Origin: Robiginitomaculum sp.
GTDB taxonomy: Bacteria; Pseudomonadota; Alphaproteobacteria; Caulobacterales; Maricaulaceae
Length of the DNA: 16,609 nt
Direction of reading: 5' to 3'
Assembly (NCBI GenBank): GCA_021647375.1
Contig: JAKIUV010000064.1
Span: 1-16,609 of the forward strand
Part shown: in pieces, positions 1-6,521 of the stretch
Position numbering within the stretch: position 1 is the stretch's first letter
How the letters are laid out: every line of letters starts with the position of its first letter
The notes under the pieces: generated by a model
Told to the model about the DNA's origin: nothing
The model's input: only the letters and a program-made list of their open reading frames with translations
Databases searched by the model: none
Program-made: the position numbers and the translations under genes

Positions 1-1488
1 TTGAATACCGAGTTTTTTAACGATGACAGGCACAGAAGCACCAGATGCATCAAAGCGGCCATCAAAGGATAAATCCCGTCCGAGTTTGATTTTACCAGCG
101 TAACCAGCGACCAAATCTCCGCCTTTAGTTTTAAAGTCCAGATTATCAAGCACCAGCGCATCGACCATACCGCTAACTTTGCCGGAAACCGCCAAATCAC
201 CCAATATATTTACACCGGGCGTGTTCTCCATGCCGAGCTTGGGCAGTAGTGCGGCAATAGACGGGCTGTTGGCGCTGAACTGGCCAGCAAGGCTCAGAGC
301 GTTATCAAATGTTGCCGTACCCGCATAATTGGCGGTGATGCCGTCGCCTTTAATATCTATGGACAGGTTTTTACCTGTGGTGACTTTACCGTCTGTGCTG
401 AGATTGGTTGAAATATCTACCGTGCTAAAGGCCGCGAGTTGCGGGATCGCCATGCCCAGAGCATCTTGTAGTTTTTGGATATTAGCGACATTGATTTGCA
501 AATCACCAGACGCGGACGGAACACCGCCTGCCTTAAAGTCTCCGCTAAATTCGGTCGTGATAATTGCGCTCTTTAGGGAGAACTGCGTACCTTTGCCGAT
601 CATATTGACACCGTCAAACACCAGATTGCCCTTTAGTTTAGCCGTCTCGGCCAGAGCGCCATAAGGGTTGTTTTGTCCCAAAAAGGCGTCCAGTTTTGAG
701 GTTGAGGGAATATCCGCATTCAAATCAAGGTCGAATGTGATAAGCTTGGACGGTGTAAATTGACCATCCGCCGAGAAAGTGAGCAGGTTTGATTTAAGTT
801 TCACAAAGACGGGAGCCACTTCGCCGCTCAAAAAGGATTTTGGCGTGTCGAGTTTAAGCTCCATATCCATAGGCATATCGTTGACAACCATATCGCCTTT
901 GGCACGCATTGGCTTATCCAGACCCGGCATGGACAGCTTCATATTGACGGCTTTGACATCGTAATTCGCGCCCGCTTGGGCATCGCTATAGTTGATACTG
1001 CCGTTCTCCAATGAAAATGTTCCAAGCGAGATTTGCAAATCCGCGTACCGTCCATCGCGCTTAAACGGGCCTTGAGATTGTTGTGCGGGTTTTGGTTTTT
1101 CGTCGCCAAAGGCCCAATTAACCCGTCCGTCTTTGGCTTTCTCTAAGGATATGATCGGATTGACCAAAGTAAATGCGGTGATCTCCACTTGTTTTTTGAG
1201 CAAGGGCATGAGTTTAACCTTGGCTTCCAAGCTATCCATGGTCGCAAAAGCTTGATTGCTAAAGCCGTCGCCGTTAGCGATTTTCACGAGATCTGCTTTG
1301 GCCGTAAGGGAAGGGAATACGGAAAGTTTCACATCGCCCGCGATTTCTACGTCCCGACCAAGAGTTGCGCTGACCTGCTGGGTGATTTTATCCTTGTACA
1401 CAGATGCAGGCACGAGGCTTGGCAATATAAGCACCGCTGCAACCAAAAGTACGGCCAATATTCCAAGGCCAATTAATAACTTACGCAT
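1..1488 (-). CDS. AsmA family protein, 3' part cut off by window edge
   Basis: The gene starts at ATG 1488 and is open for 496 codons to the left edge with no stop, so the C-terminus lies outside the window. AGGAGA sits about 6 nt before the start. Residues 4-21 are a single hydrophobic segment (LLIGLGILAVLLVAAVLI), followed by the AsmA N-terminal pattern at about residues 40-105: LGRDVEIAGDVKLSVFPS, then NGDGFSNQAFATM and a basic stretch ending in VEI. The rest is low-complexity beta-rich sequence of alternating polar and hydrophobic residues (for example GDLQINVAN, TTGKNLSIDIKGDG). AsmA-like proteins are inner-membrane-anchored periplasmic proteins of the bridge-like lipid-transport superfamily, linked to outer-membrane and phospholipid homeostasis. 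Family membership is confident; which AsmA paralogue this is, and its cargo, cannot be told. The divergent M48 protease gene is its nearest upstream neighbour. Confidence 0.9.
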   Translation of the reverse strand, partial: MRKLLIGLGILAVLLVAAVLILPSLVPASVYKDKITQQVSATLGRDVEIAGDVKLSVFPSLTAKADLVKIANGDGFSNQAFATMDSLEAKVKLMPLLKKQVEITAFTLVNPIISLEKAKDGRVNWAFGDEKPKPAQQSQGPFKRDGRYADLQISLGTFSLENGSINYSDAQAGANYDVKAVNMKLSMPGLDKPMRAKGDMVVNDMPMDMELKLDTPKSFLSGEVAPVFVKLKSNLLTFSADGQFTPSKLITFDLDLNADIPSTSKLDAFLGQNNPYGALAETAKLKGNLVFDGVNMIGKGTQFSLKSAIITTEFSGDFKAGGVPSASGDLQINVANIQKLQDALGMAIPQLAAFSTVDISTNLSTDGKVTTGKNLSIDIKGDGITANYAGTATFDNALSLAGQFSANSPSIAALLPKLGMENTPGVNILGDLAVSGKVSGMVDALVLDNLDFKTKGGDLVAGYAGKIKLGRDLSFDGRFDASGASVPVIVKKLGIQ

Positions 1489-1579
1489 TTTCTTCTCCTA
1501 GGCGTGCAGTATAGCACAAGTCGTCAAGCTTTCAATTTGACAATTTGTCCATGAACAGCACCTGAAGCGGCAAACCCCG

Positions 1580-1604
1580 TTCTTACCCACAAGCGTAGTA
1601 AGAA
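1580..1604. repeat. Inverted repeat, 7-bp perfect arms, 11-nt loop
   Basis: TTCTTAC (1580-1586) is the exact reverse complement of GTAAGAA (1598-1604). The adjacent CCG (1577-1579) could pair with CGG (1608-1610) across a 3-nt bulge, extending the stem. It lies directly next to a second palindrome at 1614-1641, giving two stem-loops in tandem. No T-run follows on either strand, so it is not a typical intrinsic terminator. It may be part of a compound intergenic repeat. Confidence 0.45.
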
Positions 1605-1613
1605 TAGCGGCTA

Positions 1614-1641
1614 CATCCTCCCGCAAAAGCGGGGTCGGATG
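1614..1641. repeat. REP-like palindrome
   Basis: An imperfect palindrome has outer arms CATCC/GGATG, inner arms CCCGC/GCGGG and an AAAA loop. The right end reads GGATGAAA, which also ends the element near 16481-16539, and the C-rich/CCCGC/G-rich plan resembles the hairpin at 13602-13626. This fits a dispersed extragenic palindrome family. Dispersal through the genome is inferred from three related copies in one 16.6-kb window. Confidence 0.55.
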
Positions 1642-1777
1642 AAATGAAACTATGAACCTCAAATACGCCCAAATGTTTGGCGCTGAATTTTGTCCTGTAT
1701 TTTTTGTCATTAACCATTATAGTGGGGGTACGGAGCGCCTAATTTAGTAAATTGAACAACTATAGCGAGGACTACTT

Positions 1778-2728
1778 ATGTGTAACCATGACCATCACGA
1801 ACCGACAGAAATTGTTGACAAAGAGACCCGCGAGATACTGAACCGACGAAAAATGATACAGGCTTTGGCGGCAGGTGGCACGGTTGCCGTAGCTGGCGGG
1901 CTTTCCGGCTGTGCGACCAATCCGGATACTGGTGCGAGCCAGTTGTTATTAATAGGGGAGGGGCAGTTGAGCCAGATGGCAGCGCAAAGTTGGGCGCAAG
2001 CAAAGTCCAAGCAGAAATTGACAACCGACCCTCGCTATCTTGGACGCATTAAGAATATTGGTGGCCGCATTGCCAAAGGGGCAAGACGCGACAAGCAGGC
2101 TTGGGATTATGCCGTATTTGATTCGGATCAAAAAAACGCATTCGTCTTGCCAGGCAACCGCGTCGGGTTTTATAAAGGCATGATGGATTTTGCCGATAAT
2201 GATGACCAAATTGCCGCTATTATGGGGCATGAAGTTGGTCACGTTGCGGGCAGACATGCGGCAGAGCGGGTCAGCACTAATATGGCCGGGCAAATGGCTG
2301 TTATGGGCGGCACGATTTTGGCTGGATCGCAAATGCAGAAAAACTGTAAAAAGGCACAAACCCGGCAAGAGCAATCTATTTGTTACCGCAAAGCCAATCG
2401 CCAAACACAATTGCTGAACCAAGCGCTGGGTGTCGGTTTCATGGTCGGGATCGCATTGCCGTTTTCACGCAAACATGAAAGTCAGTCGGATTTACTGGGG
2501 GCGCGGTATATGCAACGCTCCGGGTATAACCCGTATCAGGCCGTGAAATTATGGGAAAAAATGGCCGAAGAAAATCCGCGCCGTCAACCGGAATTTTTGT
2601 CAACGCATCCTAATCCAAGCCGCCGTGCGCGTGATTTACATAATTACATCAAATGCCAAGAGCGGGCTGGTTCCCAAGGTTGGGGGGACGAAACCCTCAA
2701 GGCCGCTTTGAATGCTTGCAAGGCATAA
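1778..2728 (+). CDS. M48-family zinc metallopeptidase, Tat-like lipoprotein signal
   Basis: This is a 316-residue protein. The zinc motif HEVGH is at residues 151-155 (GHEVGHVAGRHAAER), the third ligand is probably E234 in HESQSDLLGARYM, and HPNPSRRAR near 277-285 is the usual C-terminal M48 element. These are the marks of periplasmic BepA/LoiP-type peptidases, which degrade or help fold outer-membrane proteins. The N-terminus is unusual: a His/Cys-rich start (MCNHDHHE), then NRRKMIQ at 22-28, a short hydrophobic stretch and the lipobox LSGC ending at C45. RR followed by hydrophobic residues and a lipobox suggests a Tat-exported lipoprotein; this is inferred from the motif only. A GAGG about 8 nt before ATG 1778 supports the start. 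Residues 184-212 carry a Cys/Lys/Gln-rich insert with C190 and C202. It is probably monocistronic and is followed by tRNA-His. Confidence 0.9.
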   Translation: MCNHDHHEPTEIVDKETREILNRRKMIQALAAGGTVAVAGGLSGCATNPDTGASQLLLIGEGQLSQMAAQSWAQAKSKQKLTTDPRYLGRIKNIGGRIAKGARRDKQAWDYAVFDSDQKNAFVLPGNRVGFYKGMMDFADNDDQIAAIMGHEVGHVAGRHAAERVSTNMAGQMAVMGGTILAGSQMQKNCKKAQTRQEQSICYRKANRQTQLLNQALGVGFMVGIALPFSRKHESQSDLLGARYMQRSGYNPYQAVKLWEKMAEENPRRQPEFLSTHPNPSRRARDLHNYIKCQERAGSQGWGDETLKAALNACKA

Positions 2729-2753
2729 ATCTGCATTTGACTTAATTCTGGGC

Positions 2754-2780
2754 TTGATGCGGCGGAACGCTTGGTATAAA
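2754..2780 (+). promoter_or_regulatory. Probable tRNA-His promoter
   Basis: TTGATG at 2754-2759 and TATAAA at 2775-2780 form a sigma70-like pair with a 15-nt spacer (16 nt if the upstream box is read as CTTGAT). The -10 box matches 5 of 6 consensus bases and lies 20 nt before the mature tRNA 5' end, which suits a short precursor leader. The spacer is slightly short. Confidence 0.5.
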
Positions 2781-2790
2781 GCAAGCGTCC
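2764..2790. repeat. Inverted repeat centred on the -10 box of tRNA-His
   Basis: ACGCTTG (2767-2773) and CAAGCGT (2782-2788) are perfect 7-bp arms around the 8-nt loop GTATAAAG. GG (2764-2765) and CC (2789-2790) extend the stem past a bulged A. The predicted -10 hexamer lies wholly in the loop. It could be an operator or a weak 3' hairpin of the upstream protease mRNA; there is no T-tract. Confidence 0.5.
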
Positions 2791-2800
2791 ATCCAAGGAT

Positions 2801-2877
2801 GCCGCCTTAGCTCAGTTGGTTAGAGCGCTGGTTTGTGGAACCAGAGGTCCTCAGTTCAAACCTGAGAGGCGGTACCA
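2801..2877 (+). tRNA. tRNA-His (anticodon GTG)
   Basis: A full cloverleaf can be drawn. The acceptor arm is GCCGCCT pairing with AGGCGGT (G1:U72 at the end), the D-arm lies in GCTCAGTTGGTTAGAGC, the anticodon stem is CTGGT/ACCAG with loop TTGTGGA giving anticodon GTG, and the T-arm is CTCAG-TTCAAAC-CTGAG. CCA is encoded at 2875-2877. Base 2800, which would be G-1 in most bacterial tRNA-His genes, is T, and the discriminator at 2874 is A rather than C. Loss of G-1 together with A73 is known for a clade of Alphaproteobacteria. A T-rich run follows directly (TTTTTCTTT), which may help end transcription. Confidence 0.97.
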
Positions 2878-2896
2878 TTTTTCTTTATAAAAGTAG

Positions 2897-3730
2897 CTAT
2901 TTGTCTTCTTTGCGTTTTTTCTCGACCAGTTTGACGCTAAGAATCGAAATTTCATACAGCAGGTAAATCGCCGCCCCCAGCGCAATTTGTGTGATTGGGT
3001 CTGGCGGTGTTGCGAAAGCTGCAAAGAAGAAAATTCCGACCAGAGCATAGCGGCGGCCTTTGCGTAAATTGGCCGCACTGACCACACCTATGCGGCCAAG
3101 CAATGTCAGGACGACGGGCAATTGAAACGACAAGCCAAATGCCAAAAACATGGTTGTGGCCAAGCTGAGATATTCGCTCACTTTCGGGAGTAGGGATACG
3201 GAAGCACCCGTTGAGAAATCTTGTTGCTGGCGCAGGCCAAATTCAAGAACAAATGGAAAGATATAAAAAAACACCATGGAAGCGCCTGCGGTAAAGAGCA
3301 GAGGCGACATGATAAGATAAGGTAGGAATGCGCCGCGTTCGTTCTTGTACAGCCCTGGTGCTACAAAGCGGTACACTTGGTAAGCGATGATGGGAAAGGC
3401 TAAGACTATGCCGCCGAACATAGCGAGCTTTAGATTGACAAAGAACTTCTCCAAAACCTGTGTGTAAATCATATTGCCCTCAATCAGCGGTTTGTCTGCT
3501 GCGAGCAGGTCAATATTCACTTTGGCAACCGCTTTATGGTAAGGTCGAACCAGCATGTCGAAAATATGACGGACAAAAAACAGGCAGGCGGCAAAGCCAA
3601 TAATCACAGCGATAATCGCATTTATCAAGCGCTGACGCAATTCTTTGAGATGTTCTAGCAATGGCGCCCGGCTATCTTCGAGACTTTCATCTGCTGGTGT
3701 TTCGGTTTCAATTTTCGGCTCAGTCGTCAT
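2897..3730 (-). CDS. tatC: Sec-independent protein translocase subunit TatC
   Basis: This is a 277-residue polytopic inner-membrane protein, the main receptor for twin-arginine signal peptides in the TatBC complex. Family signatures are present in order: LLEHLKELRQRL (24-35) before the first membrane span, YQVYRFVAPGLYKNER (117-132) in the conserved region after span 2, and FATPPDPITQ (239-248) leading into the last spans. Six hydrophobic segments can be traced. I chose ATG 3730, giving an 11-nt overlap with tatB; AAGG lies 6 nt before it. An in-frame GTG at 3763 would add 11 basic residues that overlap the tatB repeat, so it is less likely. The N-terminal 20 residues are acidic, and the tail KLVEKKRKEDK is basic and cytoplasmic. 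The gene is last in the tatABC series and converges on tRNA-His. Confidence 0.97.
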   Translation of the reverse strand: MTTEPKIETETPADESLEDSRAPLLEHLKELRQRLINAIIAVIIGFAACLFFVRHIFDMLVRPYHKAVAKVNIDLLAADKPLIEGNMIYTQVLEKFFVNLKLAMFGGIVLAFPIIAYQVYRFVAPGLYKNERGAFLPYLIMSPLLFTAGASMVFFYIFPFVLEFGLRQQQDFSTGASVSLLPKVSEYLSLATTMFLAFGLSFQLPVVLTLLGRIGVVSAANLRKGRRYALVGIFFFAAFATPPDPITQIALGAAIYLLYEISILSVKLVEKKRKEDK

Positions 3731-4142
3731 CACTTGCCTTTTTACTACTGGCCTTTTCACCACTGGTTTTTATATCGCTGGCTTTTTCGCCACTGGTTTT
3801 CTTGTCATAGGCAATAATGTCTTCGTCTAGGGATGTTTCTAGGGAGGTTCCTTCTTTCAGGTCATTATCCAAAGCTCGCATGTCTTCCTCAAAAGCTTCG
3901 TCGGACAGGTTGGACATTTGCCCCAAGGACTTAAGTTCATCTATTTCCTTGCGCAAACTGGCCAATTCTTCGTCTTCGCCGATTTGGTTAAAGGCGTCTT
4001 TGAACTCTTGGCCCATCATTTTGATTTTTGCCATAAAACGCCCGGCAGTGCGCATCATTTTTGGCAAATCTTTGGGGCCAACCACGACCAACGCCAAAAT
4101 GGCGATTACCAGCATTTCTGCGAAACCAAGCTGCGGAATCAT
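3720..4142 (-). CDS. tatB: Sec-independent protein translocase subunit TatB
   Basis: This is a 140-residue single-span protein. It has a hydrophobic N-terminal helix at about residues 5-21 (GFAEMLVIAILALVVVG), the TatB hinge VGPKDLP (21-27), an amphipathic helix (MMRTAGRFMAKIKMMGQEF) and a long acidic coiled-coil-like tail. The VGPKxLP hinge and length separate it from TatA. TatB joins TatC to form the signal-peptide receptor. The last 25 or so residues hold two tandem copies of a KTSGEKAS unit encoded by a degenerate 30-nt direct repeat. The start ATG 4142 has only a distant AGGT upstream, so translation may depend on tatA read-through; tatA ends 48 nt before. Its stop overlaps the tatC start. 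Confidence 0.95.
   Translation of the reverse strand: MIPQLGFAEMLVIAILALVVVGPKDLPKMMRTAGRFMAKIKMMGQEFKDAFNQIGEDEELASLRKEIDELKSLGQMSNLSDEAFEEDMRALDNDLKEGTSLETSLDEDIIAYDKKTSGEKASDIKTSGEKASSKKASDDD
3741..3800 (-). repeat. Two-copy 30-nt tandem repeat inside tatB
   Basis: Read on the minus strand, 3800-3771 and 3770-3741 match at 24 of 30 positions by hand alignment. Both begin AAAACCAGTGG and encode KTSGEKAS followed by two variable residues. The repeat is in frame, so it lengthens the disordered TatB tail without breaking the gene. It ends just before the tatC start codon. Confidence 0.8.
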
Positions 4143-4190
4143 GGCGGGTTACCTGTACGGAGTGAAGCTTGTGGACAATTTGGAATGTGC

Positions 4191-4415
4191 TTATTTCTTC
4201 TTGTCTTTAGCTGCTTTGTCTTTGGGAGGCGTGACATCAATAGCATCATCGGCCTTGGCGTCATCATTTGCGTTCGGGTCGTCCTTCAAGCCTTTCTTGA
4301 AGCTGTTAATGCCTTTGGCTACATCGCCCATAATGGACGATATTTTACCGCGCCCACCAAACAAAACAAGCACAAGCACGCCTACGATTATCAATTGTAC
4401 CGGACTGGCAAACAT
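4191..4415 (-). CDS. tatA: Sec-independent protein translocase subunit TatA
   Basis: This is a 74-residue protein with an N-terminal membrane helix (PVQLIIVGVLVLVLF, residues 5-19), the FGG...K hinge (FGGRGKISSIMGD) and an amphipathic helix (VAKGINSFKKGL, 32-43), then a charged Asp/Lys-rich tail. This is the TatA layout; TatA oligomers form the protein-conducting element recruited by TatBC. AGGAGA sits 6 nt before ATG 4415, the strongest ribosome-binding site of the tat genes and fitting for the most abundant subunit. It is the first gene of tatABC, 94 nt downstream of the kinase-like gene. A weak promoter candidate lies in that gap. Confidence 0.96.
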   Translation of the reverse strand: MFASPVQLIIVGVLVLVLFGGRGKISSIMGDVAKGINSFKKGLKDDPNANDDAKADDAIDVTPPKDKAAKDKKK

Positions 4416-4439
4416 AATGATCTCCTAATTACAAAACGC

Positions 4440-4468
4440 TACATACGCCGAACCAGCCAGTTGTACAA
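4440..4468 (-). promoter_or_regulatory. Weak candidate promoter for tatABC
   Basis: On the minus strand, TTGTAC (4468-4463) and TATGTA (4445-4440) are separated by 17 nt and lie about 25-50 nt before the tatA start. Each box matches only 3 of 6 consensus bases, so this is a suggestion. It would let tatABC be expressed apart from thrC and the kinase-like gene. Confidence 0.25.
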
Positions 4469-4492
4469 GGGGCGGTTCAAGCATTTGCTGTG

Positions 4493-4507
4493 CATATTGG
4501 TAATATG
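4493..4507. repeat. Small AT-rich perfect inverted repeat downstream of the kinase-like gene
   Basis: CATATT (4493-4498) and AATATG (4502-4507) are perfect arms around GGT, directly after the kinase-like stop codon. The stem is AT-rich and short, and no T-tract follows, so it is at most a weak mRNA-end or processing hairpin before tatA. Confidence 0.35.
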
Positions 4508-4509
4508 AT

Positions 4510-5154
4510 TTACACGAGATGTGCGCGGATCAGCGGCACAATATCTGTGTCCGCCAAATCCGGGGCCGCGAAATCAGCCGCGTCAATCGTGATGTCAGCT
4601 AGGGCGGCGTATAATTGTGCGCGGGCTTTGAGCAGGTTCGGGTAACAGGCGAGCAAGGATTGCTTGCCAGATTTGCCCGGTAATTTACGAAAATGGTCAC
4701 CCCAAATGGTTGGCTTGGGATATTTGAAATATCTTTCAATCAATTTATCCATATCTGCCTCACTGGCTTTAATATAGATTATTATGAATTTGTTCTTGAG
4801 TGTTGTCAGGTCTGCGTCAGGGATGTGTATGACGCTTCCCGTTGTGTCCAAAACCAGATTTTTACCGTGGGTATTTGCCCTAAGTGACAAATAGGATTCC
4901 AGTGCCAGATATTTGGCCGCTTTGTCTGCATAACCGTCCGAGTAAGGATGCCCCATCCACGCCGCCATTGCATCCATATCAACCATGCCCATTTCGGCTT
5001 GTATGGCGGCGTCAACATCATAACAGGCAAAATCGTTCGCCTTTGCAATGCGCTTGGCCGTATAGCTTTTACCAATATTGGACATACCAATCAACGCTAT
5101 GCGCAATTCACCTTGCGCACGTCTTTCGTCAAATGCGGCGCCCGATATGCGCAT
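4510..5154 (-). CDS. Shikimate-kinase-like P-loop protein, translationally coupled to thrC
   Basis: This is a 214-residue soluble protein with no signal peptide. A Walker A loop GMSNIGKS is at residues 23-30, preceded by the strand RIALI. CYDVDAAI (44-51) matches the DxD position of shikimate/gluconate-kinase-like enzymes, and NLVLDTTGSVIH (99-110) is the likely core strand and turn. IIIYIKASEADMDKLIERY (124-142) is the next strand and lid helix. The shikimate-binding arginines and the lid expected of AroK are not evident, so I would not call it AroK. ATG 5154 overlaps the thrC stop as TAATG, implying translational coupling. Animal THNSL1 proteins carry a shikimate-kinase-like domain fused to a threonine-synthase-like domain, and the GSVI segment resembles that domain as I recall it. 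Substrate unknown; a role linked to threonine or phosphohomoserine metabolism is inference. Confidence 0.8.
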   Translation of the reverse strand: MRISGAAFDERRAQGELRIALIGMSNIGKSYTAKRIAKANDFACYDVDAAIQAEMGMVDMDAMAAWMGHPYSDGYADKAAKYLALESYLSLRANTHGKNLVLDTTGSVIHIPDADLTTLKNKFIIIYIKASEADMDKLIERYFKYPKPTIWGDHFRKLPGKSGKQSLLACYPNLLKARAQLYAALADITIDAADFAAPDLADTDIVPLIRAHLV

Positions 5155-6515
5155 TAGGTGTTTTTCCGAATATAATCATCCAAATCTGATAAAGACGGTT
5201 CCATCACATGTTTATGGGACGGTGCGTCGATACAGTTCTGCAAAGAACGGGGCAACGGGATGTCTTCACGAATAATCTGCTCAACTTCATCTTTAAACTT
5301 GGCAGGGTGTGCCGTTGATACGGTGATTTTTGTGTAGTCTTTATCCGTCTTTGCAGCGAAATCTTGCATAGCCATATGGCCGACTGCCGTGTGGGGACAC
5401 ATCAGGTATTTTTCGTGGGCATAGGTGCGGCGTAAATGCCGCTCGGTTTGCGCGTCGGAATAAGAATAACCGCTACAGACTTGGGTTATGCGCTCATAAT
5501 CGCCGTCAAACAGGCTCAATATGCGCGGGAAATTATTTGGCCTGCCAATATCCATAGCATTGGACAGTGTTGGCACGGACGGGCGCGGCGTATATTCACC
5601 CGTGTTCAAATAATCCACAAATGGGTCATTGGTATTATTGCCGACAACGAATTTATCAATCGGCGCGCCCATTTTGCGCGCAATCAATCCGCCCGTTAAA
5701 TTTCCAAGATTGCCAGACGGAATACTATAAACAATCGGCCTGTTGGGGAAGGCGGCTTTGATCTGCAAGCTGGTCCAGAAATAATAAAAGCTCTGGGGGA
5801 TAACCCGGCCAACATTAATGGAATTGGCCGACATGAGATTATGCTCGGCGGACATTTTGCTGTCGGCAAAGGCCTGTTTGACTAATGCCTGGCAATCATC
5901 AAATGTTCCGTCCACGGCGATGGCCTTGACGTTGGATTTATTGCCCCCCATTTCGCCAAAAGAGGTCAGTTGGTGTTCTTGCACAGAACTAACGCCGCCA
6001 TTTGGGTACAGAATAAATACGCGTACACCCGGCAGGTTTAAAAACGCATGTCCGATAGCCCCGCCCGTATCTCCGGAGGTCGCCACCAAAATCGTGCGGC
6101 TGTCGCCGGAGCGCGATAATAAATGGGAAACGGTGCGTCCCATAAACCGCGCTGCAAAATCTTTAAACGCGAGGGTCGGGCCGTGAAACAACTCCAATAT
6201 ATAAGCATCAGCCGGCTCGGGAGTCGCGGCATCCAGCAATTCGCCGTCCATCGTCGTAAGCGACAATGGGAAATCATAAGCATCTGCACACAAACCTTGC
6301 AGGTCTTCGTCGGAAAATTTGTCGTCCACAAAGAACCGAGACAAATGCGCCGCACACGCCCAGAACGACATCGCACCAAGCCGCGCAAGCTCATTATCCC
6401 CAAACCGGGGTAGGCTATCGGGCATATAAAGCCCGCCGTCCGGCGCAAGGCTAGATAAAAGCGCTTCACTAAAGCTGGCCTTCAACTCCGGGTTTTTCAA
6501 AGAATGGTAATTCAT
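5154..6515 (-). CDS. thrC: Threonine synthase
   Basis: This 453-residue enzyme converts O-phosphohomoserine to threonine and phosphate with pyridoxal phosphate in the cytoplasm. The cofactor lysine is K118 in HGPTLAFKDFAARFMGR. SGDTGGA (147-153) and the phosphate-binding loop PSGNLGN (266-272) are intact. NSINVGR (231-237) and SNAMDIGRPNN (318-328) are further signatures of the long bacterial/fungal-type threonine synthase. The start MNYHSLKNP at ATG 6515 is supported by family N-termini; its ribosome-binding site is weak (AAGA). It follows parE by 42 nt and overlaps the kinase-like gene by one base at the stop. No homoserine kinase or dehydrogenase gene is nearby, so the pathway genes are dispersed. 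Confidence 0.97.
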   Translation of the reverse strand: MNYHSLKNPELKASFSEALLSSLAPDGGLYMPDSLPRFGDNELARLGAMSFWACAAHLSRFFVDDKFSDEDLQGLCADAYDFPLSLTTMDGELLDAATPEPADAYILELFHGPTLAFKDFAARFMGRTVSHLLSRSGDSRTILVATSGDTGGAIGHAFLNLPGVRVFILYPNGGVSSVQEHQLTSFGEMGGNKSNVKAIAVDGTFDDCQALVKQAFADSKMSAEHNLMSANSINVGRVIPQSFYYFWTSLQIKAAFPNRPIVYSIPSGNLGNLTGGLIARKMGAPIDKFVVGNNTNDPFVDYLNTGEYTPRPSVPTLSNAMDIGRPNNFPRILSLFDGDYERITQVCSGYSYSDAQTERHLRRTYAHEKYLMCPHTAVGHMAMQDFAAKTDKDYTKITVSTAHPAKFKDEVEQIIREDIPLPRSLQNCIDAPSHKHVMEPSLSDLDDYIRKNT

Positions 6516-6521
6516 AAAATC

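Larger units (their letters stand above)
1489..1777. other. Divergent intergenic region between the AsmA gene and the M48 protease gene
   Basis: This 289-bp gap separates two divergent genes and must hold both promoters, but I cannot assign convincing -35/-10 pairs. It contains the inverted repeat at 1580-1604 and the palindrome at 1614-1641, described separately. A 70-codon minus-strand open frame (1498-1710) runs through these repeats and has no recognisable protein signature, so I do not call it a gene. Confidence 0.6.

Noticed and set aside
1498..1710. 70-codon minus-strand frame in the AsmA/M48 gap
   Set aside because: It runs through two palindromes, has an unlikely composition (CRFRCCSWTNC) and no matching family that I recognise.
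1778..1801. His-rich start MCNHDHH as a histidine attenuator peptide related to the nearby tRNA-His
   Set aside because: The codons are the start of a 316-residue protease, no his biosynthesis gene follows and there is no attenuator structure.
3731..3763. GTG 3763 as the tatC start
   Set aside because: It would add 11 basic residues translated from the tatB tandem repeat. ATG 3730 has AAGG at proper spacing and a usual TatC N-terminus follows.
3817..4428. 203-codon plus-strand frame opposite tatA and tatB
   Set aside because: It is antisense to two recognised tat genes and shows no domain signature.
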